Part shown: positions 1 to 5,935 of the stretch, one piece after another
Layout of the letters: every line of letters starts with the position of its first letter
Numbering within the stretch: the stretch's first letter is position 1
Source: an uncultured Clostridium sp.
Lineage (GTDB): Bacteria > Bacillota_A > Clostridia > Lachnospirales > Lachnospiraceae
NCBI GenBank assembly: GCA_945836785.1
Contig: CAMAMD010000070.1
Coordinates: 1-7,348, forward strand
DNA: 7,348 nucleotides
Direction: 5' to 3'
Notes under the pieces: model-generated
The model's database searches: none
The model's input: the letters and a program-made list of their open reading frames with translations, nothing else
What the model was told of the DNA's origin: nothing
Made by a program: the position numbers and the translations under genes

Positions 1-39
1 ATCGATCTTTCTAAAAATACAAATGTCAATATTGAGAGT

Positions 40-86
40 ATATTATAATATAAAGGTGGATGTAATTATACATCCACCTTTATATT
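40..86 (-). terminator. Intrinsic terminator of the scpAB operon, with the scpB stop codon in its loop
   Basis: Positions 47-64 and 69-86 form a perfect 18-bp inverted repeat with a 4-nt loop (65-68). On the minus strand the stem is followed by an AT-rich, T-containing tail (TTATAATATAC). The loop on the minus strand reads TAAT and contains the TAA stop of scpB, so the last codons of scpB encode one arm. The stem is strong in its GGTGGATG core and AU-rich at its base, so part of the U tract lies in the paired region. The same fold on the plus strand has a weaker T-rich tail and could act in both directions. Positions 1-39 beyond it hold no gene that I can support. Confidence 0.8.
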
Positions 87-641
87 TACCTCTTCCATAG
101 CTTCCTGGCGAAAATCTTCTATTTTGTCCGGTGTAATGATAGGTAAGTCATCCATAGACGTAACGCCAAAGCAACGCAGAAAATCCTCTGTAGTCCCAAA
201 TAAAATCGGTCTTCCAACCGCATCCAGTCTTCCAACCTCTGTAATCAGATTATATTCCACTAATTTGTTGATTGCATGAACACAGGATACCCCTCGTATG
301 GCCTCAATTTCCTGTCTGGTAACAGGCTGCTTGTATGCAACAATCGAAAGCGTTTCCATAAGTGAATCTGTGAGGCTGTGTTTTTTTGGCATATTAACCA
401 CCTTGGTCAATACGTCATAGTATTCATTCTTTGTGCATAACTGAACCGATTGTTCAAGTTTCACAATATGAATTCCTCTATCCTCTGCCTCATATCTGTC
501 TGCCATGTCTCTTATAATTTTTTCGACTGTTTCCTCATCAAGCTCCAATACCTTCGCAAGCTCTTTTATCTCAACAGCATCCCCAACAGAGAAAAGGACT
601 GCCTCAATGGCAGCTTCTGTCTTTATTACACTATCTTCCAT
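66..641 (-). CDS. scpB: Segregation and condensation protein B (ScpB)
   Basis: ScpB is the winged-helix accessory subunit that binds the ScpA kleisin as a dimer, and with Smc forms the bacterial condensin complex that compacts and separates newly replicated origins on the nucleoid. The 191-residue length is typical. The N-terminal winged helix begins with an AAIEAVLFSVG segment (residues 10-20). The second carries the family signature LSIVAYKQPVTRQEIEAIRG (98-117), then the GRPILFGTTEDFLRCFG block (143-159). The tail after about residue 165 is short and acidic. The ATG at 641 is preceded by a consensus AGGAGG with 5-nt spacing. The gene starts 9 nt after scpA, so the two are co-transcribed and probably translationally coupled. 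The stop lies in the terminator loop. Identification is confident from the motif and the scpA neighbour. Confidence 0.96.
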   Translation of the reverse strand: MEDSVIKTEAAIEAVLFSVGDAVEIKELAKVLELDEETVEKIIRDMADRYEAEDRGIHIVKLEQSVQLCTKNEYYDVLTKVVNMPKKHSLTDSLMETLSIVAYKQPVTRQEIEAIRGVSCVHAINKLVEYNLITEVGRLDAVGRPILFGTTEDFLRCFGVTSMDDLPIITPDKIEDFRQEAMEEVNIKVDV

Positions 642-653
642 CTTATCCTCCTA
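642..653 (-). promoter_or_regulatory. scpB ribosome binding site overlapping the scpA stop codon
   Basis: On the minus strand the scpA stop TAG (653-651) provides the first two bases of a full AGGAGG (652-647), which sits 5 nt before the scpB ATG. Ribosomes terminating on scpA would stand on the scpB Shine-Dalgarno. This suggests coupled synthesis of the two subunits, whose ratio matters in the Smc complex. The coupling is an inference from spacing. Confidence 0.85.
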
Positions 654-1409
654 TAACTCCAGGGAATCAATAATGATATCCCCGAACAGCGTTTCCTGTC
701 TGATTGTGATATCGCCAACTTTCATCAGCTCCAGAATCGCCAGAAAAGTCACAATCACATTGATTTTGGATGCCTGAATTTCAAGCAGGGTTCTGAAATT
801 AATCCCTTTTAATCCTCTGATATGATCTCGAATTTCATCCATTTTATCCTCAATGCGTACTTCTTCCTTTTCAATCGTCCCAAACTTACTACGAATCGGA
901 TCCACTCTGTCCACAGTACGTTTCATAACCTGATTAAATATCTCATTTAATTTAGCCAGCGTAACATCTCCGACTACCTCTGCAGGATCAACTTCTTCTT
1001 TATATTCCAATACCTCTTTCGGGATAGTTGCACCTTTGTAATATGCTTTTCCGGCATCAAGCTCCATATCCTTTAATTCATTGGAAGCGTACTTGTACAT
1101 TTTATACTCAAGCAGGCGTCTGACAAGCTCCGCTCTCGGATCCTCTTCCTCTTCCTCCTCTTCTTCCTCTTTCGGCAACAGCATTTTTGCCTTAATGCGG
1201 ATTAAAGTGGCAGCCATAACAAGGAACTCACTCATCACATCCAAATTTTCTTCCTGCATGCGGTTCAAATAATCCAGATATTGTTCTGTAATTTCCACGA
1301 TAGGAATATCAAAGATATTAAATTTATTTTTCTCAATTAAATGGAGCAACAAATCCAGAGGCCCCTCAAACTGATTAATCTTAAATTCCGGTTTTATATA
1401 TGTATTCAT
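651..1409 (-). CDS. scpA: Segregation and condensation protein A (ScpA, kleisin)
   Basis: ScpA is the kleisin that bridges the two heads of the Smc dimer and recruits ScpB, acting in chromosome condensation and origin segregation. The 252-residue length fits the family. The N-terminal Smc-neck-binding domain shows the diagnostic FEGPLDLLLHLIEKNKFNIFDIPIVEITEQYL stretch in parts: FEGPLDLLLHLI (residues 14-25), DIPIVEITEQYL (34-45) and EFLVMAATLIRIKAKMLLPK (61-80). An acidic linker follows with nine consecutive glutamates (81-89) before DPRAELVRRLLEYK. The C-terminal winged helix spans about 170-252 (TLLEI, FLAILELMKVG, ITIRQETLFGDIII). The ATG at 1409 is chosen because no in-frame ATG, GTG or TTG was found within the roughly 30 nt just upstream. 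The Shine-Dalgarno lies further away than usual, behind a small hairpin. The gene has its own promoter and is the first of two genes. Confidence 0.97.
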   Translation of the reverse strand: MNTYIKPEFKINQFEGPLDLLLHLIEKNKFNIFDIPIVEITEQYLDYLNRMQEENLDVMSEFLVMAATLIRIKAKMLLPKEEEEEEEEEDPRAELVRRLLEYKMYKYASNELKDMELDAGKAYYKGATIPKEVLEYKEEVDPAEVVGDVTLAKLNEIFNQVMKRTVDRVDPIRSKFGTIEKEEVRIEDKMDEIRDHIRGLKGINFRTLLEIQASKINVIVTFLAILELMKVGDITIRQETLFGDIIIDSLEL

Positions 1410-1440
1410 AATTTAATCTGCGATATGCAGAACCCTTTCT
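1410..1440 (-). promoter_or_regulatory. scpA translation-initiation region: Shine-Dalgarno separated from ATG by a small hairpin
   Basis: No Shine-Dalgarno lies at normal distance before the scpA ATG. On the minus strand AGAAAGG (1440-1434), which is complementary to the far 3' end of Firmicute 16S rRNA, is followed by a perfect 5-bp stem with a 5-nt loop, TCTGC-ATATC-GCAGA (1431-1417), and then TTAAATT before ATG. If the hairpin forms, the linear gap of 23 nt between AGAAAGGG and ATG collapses to 8 nt, the usual spacing. The motifs are read directly; the bridging role is inference. Confidence 0.5.
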
Positions 1441-1488
1441 ATCCTTGGATAAGACAAACTGAATATCTGTCTGATTATGTGCTTTCTT

Positions 1489-1517
1489 ATTATTTCATTT
1501 TTGACAGGGAATGTCAA
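1489..1517 (-). promoter_or_regulatory. Sigma-A-type promoter for scpAB
   Basis: On the minus strand a perfect -35 TTGACA (1517-1512) is followed by a 17-nt spacer and AATAAT (1494-1489), five of six matches to the -10 consensus. Start of transcription would be near 1482, giving a leader of about 70 nt before scpA. The -35 hexamer is the left half of an inverted repeat TTGACA-TTCCC-TGTCAA (1517-1501). A T-rich tract belonging to the upstream terminator lies directly before it and could also help promoter activity. Confidence 0.75.
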
Positions 1518-1518
1518 C

Positions 1519-1577
1519 AAAAAAGAAAAAACCACCCGTCTCTGTAATACGTCAATCGTAACTTACAGAAACGGGTG
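1519..1577 (-). terminator. Intrinsic terminator of spoIVA
   Basis: On the minus strand CACCCGTTTCTGTAA (1577-1563) pairs with TTACAGAGACGGGTG (1547-1533): 15 bp with one G-U wobble. The 15-nt interior can extend by a TACG/CGTA mini-stem. The hairpin is followed almost at once by TTTTTTCTTTTTT (1531-1519). It is a textbook Rho-independent terminator about 64 nt after the spoIVA stop. On the plus strand the trailing sequence has only a short T run, so it looks directional. Its U tract ends 1 nt before the -35 box of the scpAB promoter. Confidence 0.92.
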
Positions 1578-1640
1578 CGTTTTATGTCAAAATATATACA
1601 ACATGTAAGGTGTTTGATTCTTAATCTCTTCTGCTCAAAA

Positions 1641-3101
1641 CTATATGATGATGCAAACCATTCCGCCGTTGGAATCATTCACAATTTTCTCCATCGTATC
1701 CTGTAATTTTTGCTGGCTTTCCTGATTGATTTTGTTAATCTTGCTCTTTAATCCGTCCTCCACCAACTGTCGAATGGTTTTACCAAAAATATTGACGCTC
1801 CATATGCTGTCCTCGGATTTTCCGTCGCTATTGATATATTTAATCAAATCCTTTGCCTGGTCTTCAGAACCGACAATCGGTGCTATTTCCGTGGTAACAT
1901 TTGCCTTAATCAGATGGATGGACGGTGCCTGTGCCTTAATTTTAACACCATATTTATTCCCGGAACGAATCAACTCCGGTGCATCCAGCTTAATCTCTGT
2001 CTCCTCAGGTGTCACGGAGCCATATCCGGTCTTGAACGACTGCATCAGGGCAGCACTCACTTTCTCACATTGTTTTTTTGTCTCCGACATCTCGCGGATT
2101 TCTTTCATAAAATCGTACTCATTATGAATGGTACTTCCCAACATATCAGAAAGCATTTCATAATAATATTTGTCAAAAAGCTTTATACCGATACTGACTG
2201 TTCCATCCGCCAGATTAACGCCCGACATATCTACCTTTTCTATGTAATCGTCCGCATCATAGACAAGCTGCTGTATATCTTTCATCTGATTAATTTTATC
2301 AAATGTGTCCTTTGCAACCTGAATCAGATAACTTTTCAATTTATTGTCGCTATCCATAGCTTCAACCCATTTTGGTATATTAAAGTTCACAGCCGTCACC
2401 GGAAAATCAAGTAAAAGCTGCTGGAAAATATGATTGACGTCTGTTTTCTTAAGCTGGTCGCAATTCACAGGCAACACAGACACCCCGTACGTGGCAGCCA
2501 GCTCCTCAGCCAATGCCACTGTTTCCGGTGAAGCAGGTTTCCGCGAATTCAATAACATGATAAAAGGTTTTCCAATACTTTTTAACTCCTCCACTGTTCT
2601 TGCTTCCGGTTCTATGTACGCATCTCTGCTTATATCGGTAATACTTCCATCGCAGGTCACAACAATACCTACCGTCGAATGATCATATATTACCTTTCTG
2701 GTTCCAATCTCAGCCGCCTTGGTAAATGGTATTTCATAGTCGTACCATGGTGTTTTAACCAGACGCTCCTTCCCATCCTCCTCGTGTCCCTCCGCTCCAT
2801 TCACCATGTACCCTACACAGTCAATCATACGACACTTCAGTTCTACACCATCCCCGACTACTATATGTGCAGCCTCCTGCGGAATAAATTTCGGTTCTGT
2901 TGTCATTACAGTTTTTCCTGCAGCCGACTGTGGCAGTTCATCCTTTGCCCGAACTCTGCTTGCCTCATCCTGTATGGATGGAATAACCAGCAAATCCATA
3001 AATCTTTTGATGAAAGTCGATTTACCTGTCCGCACGGGACCCACTACGCCCATGTAGATTTCTCCGTTGGTTCTCATCTCTATATCCTTATAGATATCCA
3101 T
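1641..3101 (-). CDS. spoIVA: Stage IV sporulation protein A (SpoIVA), spore-coat basement-layer ATPase
   Basis: SpoIVA is made in the mother cell, is anchored to the forespore outer membrane by SpoVM, and polymerises with ATP hydrolysis into the platform on which the spore coat assembles. The 486 residues fit the family (about 490). The N-terminal P-loop domain has a Walker A GPVRTGKST (residues 21-29), the conserved EASRVRAKDELPQSAAGKTVMTTEPKF region in parts (DELPQSAAGKT 54-64, MTTEP 66-70 with the putative sensor threonines), and a Walker B-like IDCVGY (93-98). AAEIGTRKVIYDHSTVGIVVT follows. A middle domain leads to the C-terminal region with APSIHLIKANV and the terminal GGMVCIII, matching the membrane-surface-targeting end of the Bacillus protein. 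The start at 3101 (MDIYKDIEMR) aligns with the Bacillus N-terminus and has an AGGGGG Shine-Dalgarno; an ATG 42 nt upstream would add a non-conserved extension. A strong terminator follows. Confidence 0.97.
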   Translation of the reverse strand: MDIYKDIEMRTNGEIYMGVVGPVRTGKSTFIKRFMDLLVIPSIQDEASRVRAKDELPQSAAGKTVMTTEPKFIPQEAAHIVVGDGVELKCRMIDCVGYMVNGAEGHEEDGKERLVKTPWYDYEIPFTKAAEIGTRKVIYDHSTVGIVVTCDGSITDISRDAYIEPEARTVEELKSIGKPFIMLLNSRKPASPETVALAEELAATYGVSVLPVNCDQLKKTDVNHIFQQLLLDFPVTAVNFNIPKWVEAMDSDNKLKSYLIQVAKDTFDKINQMKDIQQLVYDADDYIEKVDMSGVNLADGTVSIGIKLFDKYYYEMLSDMLGSTIHNEYDFMKEIREMSETKKQCEKVSAALMQSFKTGYGSVTPEETEIKLDAPELIRSGNKYGVKIKAQAPSIHLIKANVTTEIAPIVGSEDQAKDLIKYINSDGKSEDSIWSVNIFGKTIRQLVEDGLKSKINKINQESQQKLQDTMEKIVNDSNGGMVCIII

Positions 3102-3109
3102 ACAAAAAA

Positions 3110-3118
3110 ATACCCCCT
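3110..3118 (-). promoter_or_regulatory. spoIVA Shine-Dalgarno
   Basis: On the minus strand AGGGGG (3118-3113) lies 11 nt before the ATG at 3101, with a T-rich spacer. It supports the MDIYKDI start over the upstream ATG at 3143, which would place this site inside the coding region. The GGGGGTAT part is exactly complementary to ATACCCCC further up the same leader. Confidence 0.6.
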
Positions 3119-3154
3119 GTTCTTCTATTACATATAATTCCACATTATTTTCAT

Positions 3155-3183
3155 TTATTATGGAATTGCCTCACTACATATAT
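3155..3183 (-). promoter_or_regulatory. Possible sigma-E-type promoter for spoIVA
   Basis: On the minus strand ATATATG (3183-3177) is followed after 14 nt by CATAATAA (3162-3155). This resembles the mother-cell sigma-E pattern (ATAT core at -35, CATA-type -10, 14-15 nt spacing), and spoIVA belongs to the sigma-E regulon in Bacillus. Start of transcription would be near 3148, about 47 nt before the ATG. The region is AT-rich, so such matches arise by chance, and the -35 lies inside a 12-bp palindrome ACATATATATGT (3176-3187). I treat this as a candidate only. Confidence 0.35.
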
Positions 3184-3213
3184 ATGTTATAAAAGATGGG
3201 GGTATAACCAATT

Positions 3214-4179
3214 TTATTTAGTTTTTGTGTATGTATTACACCGAATATATTGAATTAAACGTTTACAGTAATCTGCATTGCAATGAATTCCGTCCACACT
3301 TGCATCAGCAGGGAGATATCCGTCTTCACCAGAAACAGCGGCAGCCAAATCTAAGAATATTACATCCCCACGCTCCATACACATTTCTTTTAATGCCTGA
3401 TTAAATTCATCAATTCTGCCCTGCGTATATATATCGCTGGTTCCTGATTCCTCCTCTGATACAGGCAAAATACTTTCAACATAAATAGTTGCTTCAGGAT
3501 TATGCTGCTTAATATAATCGATGAGTTTGTCAAAATTATCAATAAAAGGCTCAATATAAATCCATCCAAGCTCATTCATACCAAACATCAGATAATAATT
3601 GTCATAATTCGTCATATCAATTGCTTCATAACACGTGTACTCGCCTTCCTCACCGGGTACTGTAATAACCTGATCTGTTTCCAGCTTATCCACGCTTAAA
3701 CCTTTATAACAAAATCCACTGATATTTGGTAAACCAGAATACAACAGCAATGCTTCTGTCCTGGAATCTCCGATAAAAACCGACCTGCTGAAATATGAGA
3801 GCGGAACAGCTTCCTCCTGTGATTTTGTATAGCTGGATTCATCTGCCCAATTATCCCCCTGAATGTCCTCCACTGCCTTAAGACCTGTTTCAGGCACAAT
3901 AAACTCCATTTCATCAACTGCGGCATTCTCTGCGTTCTGTGCAATTGTATCATAGCTTTCTACATAATATGCGGAATTTCCTAATTCCGCCGCAGTTCCT
4001 ACAGTAATTTCTTTTCCCTGCATGACCGACACTTTGTCACTTGTATTTCTATACCATACAATTATCATGATAAGCAAAGCACATACCATCAACGTAACAC
4101 CCATTGTAACACATTGATATATGCGCTTGCGGCGTTTCAAATTATGCACTTCTTCCCTGGTTATCCGTCTAATGTGCAC
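3214..4179 (-). CDS. Membrane-anchored SGNH/GDSL-type hydrolase-like protein, substrate unknown
   Basis: A 321-residue protein with a basic N-terminus (RRITREE...KRRKR), one hydrophobic segment (about residues 26-43), and a large remainder that should face outside the cytoplasm. After an acidic, low-complexity stretch (about 50-130) comes an SGNH fold: block I FIGDSRTEALL with the likely nucleophile Ser139, a block II glycine (Gly160, YKGLS), block III FGMNELGW (Asn202), and block V DGIHC (Asp296, His299). This suggests an esterase, deacetylase or acyltransferase-related enzyme acting on an envelope glycan or other extracellular substrate; the substrate cannot be read from sequence. It starts with GTG at 4179 behind an excellent AGAGGTGA Shine-Dalgarno, 19 nt after gpsA, so it is probably co-transcribed with it. 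It lies before spoIVA with no evident terminator between them. Six cysteines occur in the presumed external part. I do not recognise a gene name. Confidence 0.85.
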   Translation of the reverse strand: MHIRRITREEVHNLKRRKRIYQCVTMGVTLMVCALLIMIIVWYRNTSDKVSVMQGKEITVGTAAELGNSAYYVESYDTIAQNAENAAVDEMEFIVPETGLKAVEDIQGDNWADESSYTKSQEEAVPLSYFSRSVFIGDSRTEALLLYSGLPNISGFCYKGLSVDKLETDQVITVPGEEGEYTCYEAIDMTNYDNYYLMFGMNELGWIYIEPFIDNFDKLIDYIKQHNPEATIYVESILPVSEEESGTSDIYTQGRIDEFNQALKEMCMERGDVIFLDLAAAVSGEDGYLPADASVDGIHCNADYCKRLIQYIRCNTYTKTK

Positions 4180-4198
4180 CCTATGTCACCTCTTTCAC

Positions 4199-5206
4199 TT
4201 ATTTCCAGGATAGAGTTTTGGACTCAGACGTTCTGTTTCTTGTAAGCAGATCACGCATTGCATCCGTTGTATTATAATTCTCAAATAAAACTTTATTAAT
4301 AATTTCAACAATTGGCATCTCAACATGGTAATTTTTTGCCAGCATCAAGGCTGCTTTTGCCGAATAGACGCCCTCCACTACCATCTTGACCTCATCCATA
4401 GCTTCCTGATAAGATTTTCCCTGTCCCATCAAAAAGCCTGCCTTGCGGTTTCGACTGTGCTTAGATGCACAGGTAACGATAAGATCTCCAATTCCCGACA
4501 ATCCACCGAATGTCTCTACACTGCCACCCATTGCCACACCAAGCCGGGTTATCTCAGCAATTCCTCTTGTGATAAGTGCTGCTTTTGTATTATCTCCGCA
4601 GCCGAGTCCATCCGCCATACCGGCAGCCAGCGCTATGACATTTTTCAAAGCACCTCCAAGCTCAATACCAAGCACGTCGGGACTCGTATATACACGGAAG
4701 AAATCAGACATAAATGTATCCTGAATCAAAAGAGCAACCTCCTTCTCCTTTGCTCCCGCTACAACCGTAGTCGGCATTTTTTTACCAACTTCCTCAGCGT
4801 GACTCGGACCGGACAATACGCCAACCTTCACATCTGGAATTTCCTCAGAAATTACCGCCGTCAGTGTCATCAGCGTACTCTCTTCAATTCCCTTTGATAC
4901 ATTTACAACAATCTGTTCCTGGGTTACATACGGTGCAATGGTTTTGGCCGTGCTTCTGATAAATGGGGACGGAACTACCATGACCAACATACCGGCATTT
5001 TTTACTGCCAACTCTACATCTGTCGTAAAAACAACACTGTCATCAATCATAACCCCCGGAAGTTTCGTCTTATGCTCCCTGTATGCGTTAAGCATTTCTA
5101 TTTCTTCTTTGTCAATCGACCAGACAGTAACATCATGTCCATTACCTGATAAAAGCGCAGTCAGGGCAATTCCCCAGCTTCCGGCGCCTAATATACCTAT
5201 TTTCAT
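4199..5206 (-). CDS. gpsA: NAD(P)-dependent glycerol-3-phosphate dehydrogenase
   Basis: GpsA reduces dihydroxyacetone phosphate to sn-glycerol 3-phosphate in the cytoplasm, supplying the backbone for phospholipids. The 335 residues are full length. The N-terminal Rossmann domain opens with MKIGILGAGSWG (dinucleotide-binding GAGSWG, residues 7-12). Other landmarks are VVPSPFIR (77-84), SKGIE with Lys105, SGPSHAEEV (132-140), ELGGALKNV with the likely catalytic Lys188, TFGGLSGIGDLIVTC (232-246) and SRNRKAG (251-257), which contacts the phosphate. An upstream ATG at 5248 would add 14 non-conserved residues; the start at 5206 is preferred because GGGGG lies 5 nt before it and the Rossmann motif then begins at residue 2. 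It follows plsY by 51 nt, and its product is the substrate of PlsY. Confidence 0.97.
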   Translation of the reverse strand: MKIGILGAGSWGIALTALLSGNGHDVTVWSIDKEEIEMLNAYREHKTKLPGVMIDDSVVFTTDVELAVKNAGMLVMVVPSPFIRSTAKTIAPYVTQEQIVVNVSKGIEESTLMTLTAVISEEIPDVKVGVLSGPSHAEEVGKKMPTTVVAGAKEKEVALLIQDTFMSDFFRVYTSPDVLGIELGGALKNVIALAAGMADGLGCGDNTKAALITRGIAEITRLGVAMGGSVETFGGLSGIGDLIVTCASKHSRNRKAGFLMGQGKSYQEAMDEVKMVVEGVYSAKAALMLAKNYHVEMPIVEIINKVLFENYNTTDAMRDLLTRNRTSESKTLSWK

Positions 5207-5257
5207 ATTAACCCCCATATAATATATTTTGTAAGTTTGAAAAAACACTTGAATCCA

Positions 5258-5935
5258 TTATGTAGTTTCAGTCTGTTTCTTTGCTCCCAGTTTATTCTCT
5301 TCATGGTGAATTAAACGATTGATATTTGCACGATGCCGGTAGATTGCCATCACTGCCATAATTATAACAATAATTACACTCTCAACCATAGCATACCGCG
5401 AAGTTGTATCATCCATGTTAAATGCATATTTTCCATGAAATGCAAAAATCCCATATTCCACAGCGAAGATGGTGACAATCAAAATAGAACCGACTGATAC
5501 ATATCTTGTAACAGCAACAACCGCTATAAAAGCAATCAAACAAGATATAATAATGACAGGATCAAGAAATCCAATGATGACACCTGCAGTTGCCGCAATA
5601 CCTTTTCCTCCCCTGAAATGCAGATAACAAGGGAAATTATGTCCAAGAACCGTTCCAAATCCCGCATATGCAATATAAAGATATACTTCATCAGGGTAAA
5701 AGTGCTCTATAATCAATCTGGCAAGCACAGTCGCTATAATCGCCTTGCATAAATCACCGATAAATACAACCAATCCGGCTTTCTTTCCCAACACACGCAA
5801 CGCATTTGTGGTTCCGGCATTACCGCTTCCATATTCCCTGATATCAATTCCGTTCATTCTTCCGTATATATATGAGGTCTGCAATAGACCGCACACATAG
5901 CCTCCGAGCAGACACAATATTCTTGCTATAATCAC
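5258..5935 (-). CDS. plsY: Acyl-phosphate:glycerol-3-phosphate acyltransferase PlsY
   Basis: PlsY is an integral membrane enzyme that transfers an acyl chain from acyl-phosphate (made by PlsX) to the sn-1 position of glycerol 3-phosphate, giving lysophosphatidic acid. At 225 residues it is slightly longer than many homologues because of a C-terminal basic/polar tail. The three PlsY motifs are visible: [19 protein letters not shown] (residues 36-54), [19 protein letters not shown] (98-116), and [16 protein letters not shown] (201-216). Hydrophobic segments at about 2-22, 55-78, 85-100, 117-142, 147-165 and 183-199 fit a multi-pass protein. The start is GTG at 5935, in a 4-nt GTGA overlap with the der stop, with a purine-rich Shine-Dalgarno (GAGAGGAAAG) in the end of der. 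This points to translational coupling with der. The next gene, gpsA, makes its substrate. Confidence 0.97.
   Translation of the reverse strand: MIIARILCLLGGYVCGLLQTSYIYGRMNGIDIREYGSGNAGTTNALRVLGKKAGLVVFIGDLCKAIIATVLARLIIEHFYPDEVYLYIAYAGFGTVLGHNFPCYLHFRGGKGIAATAGVIIGFLDPVIIISCLIAFIAVVAVTRYVSVGSILIVTIFAVEYGIFAFHGKYAFNMDDTTSRYAMVESVIIVIIMAVMAIYRHRANINRLIHHEENKLGAKKQTETT

Larger units (their letters stand above)
3110..3205 (-). repeat. Long-range inverted repeat that includes the spoIVA Shine-Dalgarno
   Basis: On the minus strand ATACCCCC (3205-3198) and GGGGGTAT (3117-3110) are perfect 8-nt reverse complements about 80 nt apart, and the second contains the Shine-Dalgarno of spoIVA. Nested between them is a weaker 7-bp repeat, AATTCCA (3167-3161) with TGGAATT (3142-3136). 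A transcript arriving from the gpsA side would carry both C5 and G5 arms. One starting near 3148 would lack the C5 arm. Pairing in vivo is inference. Confidence 0.4.

Noticed and set aside
24..49. TATAAT on the plus strand (44-49) and TTGACA on the minus strand (29-24)
   Set aside because: Neither has a partner hexamer at proper spacing within the window. The plus-strand one would point into the antisense of scpB. The minus-strand one could belong to a promoter for the next gene, but position 1 cuts the region off.
1501..1506. TTGACA on the plus strand, suggesting a divergent promoter
   Set aside because: It is simply the mirror half of the inverted repeat. No -10-like sequence lies at the right distance, and there is no plus-strand gene downstream.
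1562..1590. Second promoter-like pair on the minus strand: TTGACA, 17 nt, TGTAAG
   Set aside because: The -10 matches only four of six bases and lies in the terminator stem, so transcripts would run straight into the rest of the terminator. The promoter at 1489-1517 is much better.
1914..2414. 166-codon open frame on the plus strand, antisense to spoIVA
   Set aside because: It is rich in Cys, His, Phe and Ile without domain pattern, and lies opposite conserved SpoIVA sequence. The other plus-strand frames opposite spoIVA were dismissed for the same reason.
3188..3209. GTTATA/TATAAC inverted repeat after the SGNH gene as a terminator
   Set aside because: The stem is only 6 bp, nearly all A-T, with an 11-nt loop and no following U tract.
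4325..4897. 190-codon open frame on the plus strand, antisense to gpsA
   Set aside because: It lies wholly opposite a clearly conserved gene, has unnatural composition (many Cys, His and Ser) and no recognisable domain. It is a shadow of gpsA codon usage.
5207..5257. Possible promoter or terminator between plsY and gpsA
   Set aside because: The 51-nt gap is AT-rich with a T6 run, but I see no stable stem and no paired -35/-10. gpsA is better read as part of the same operon.
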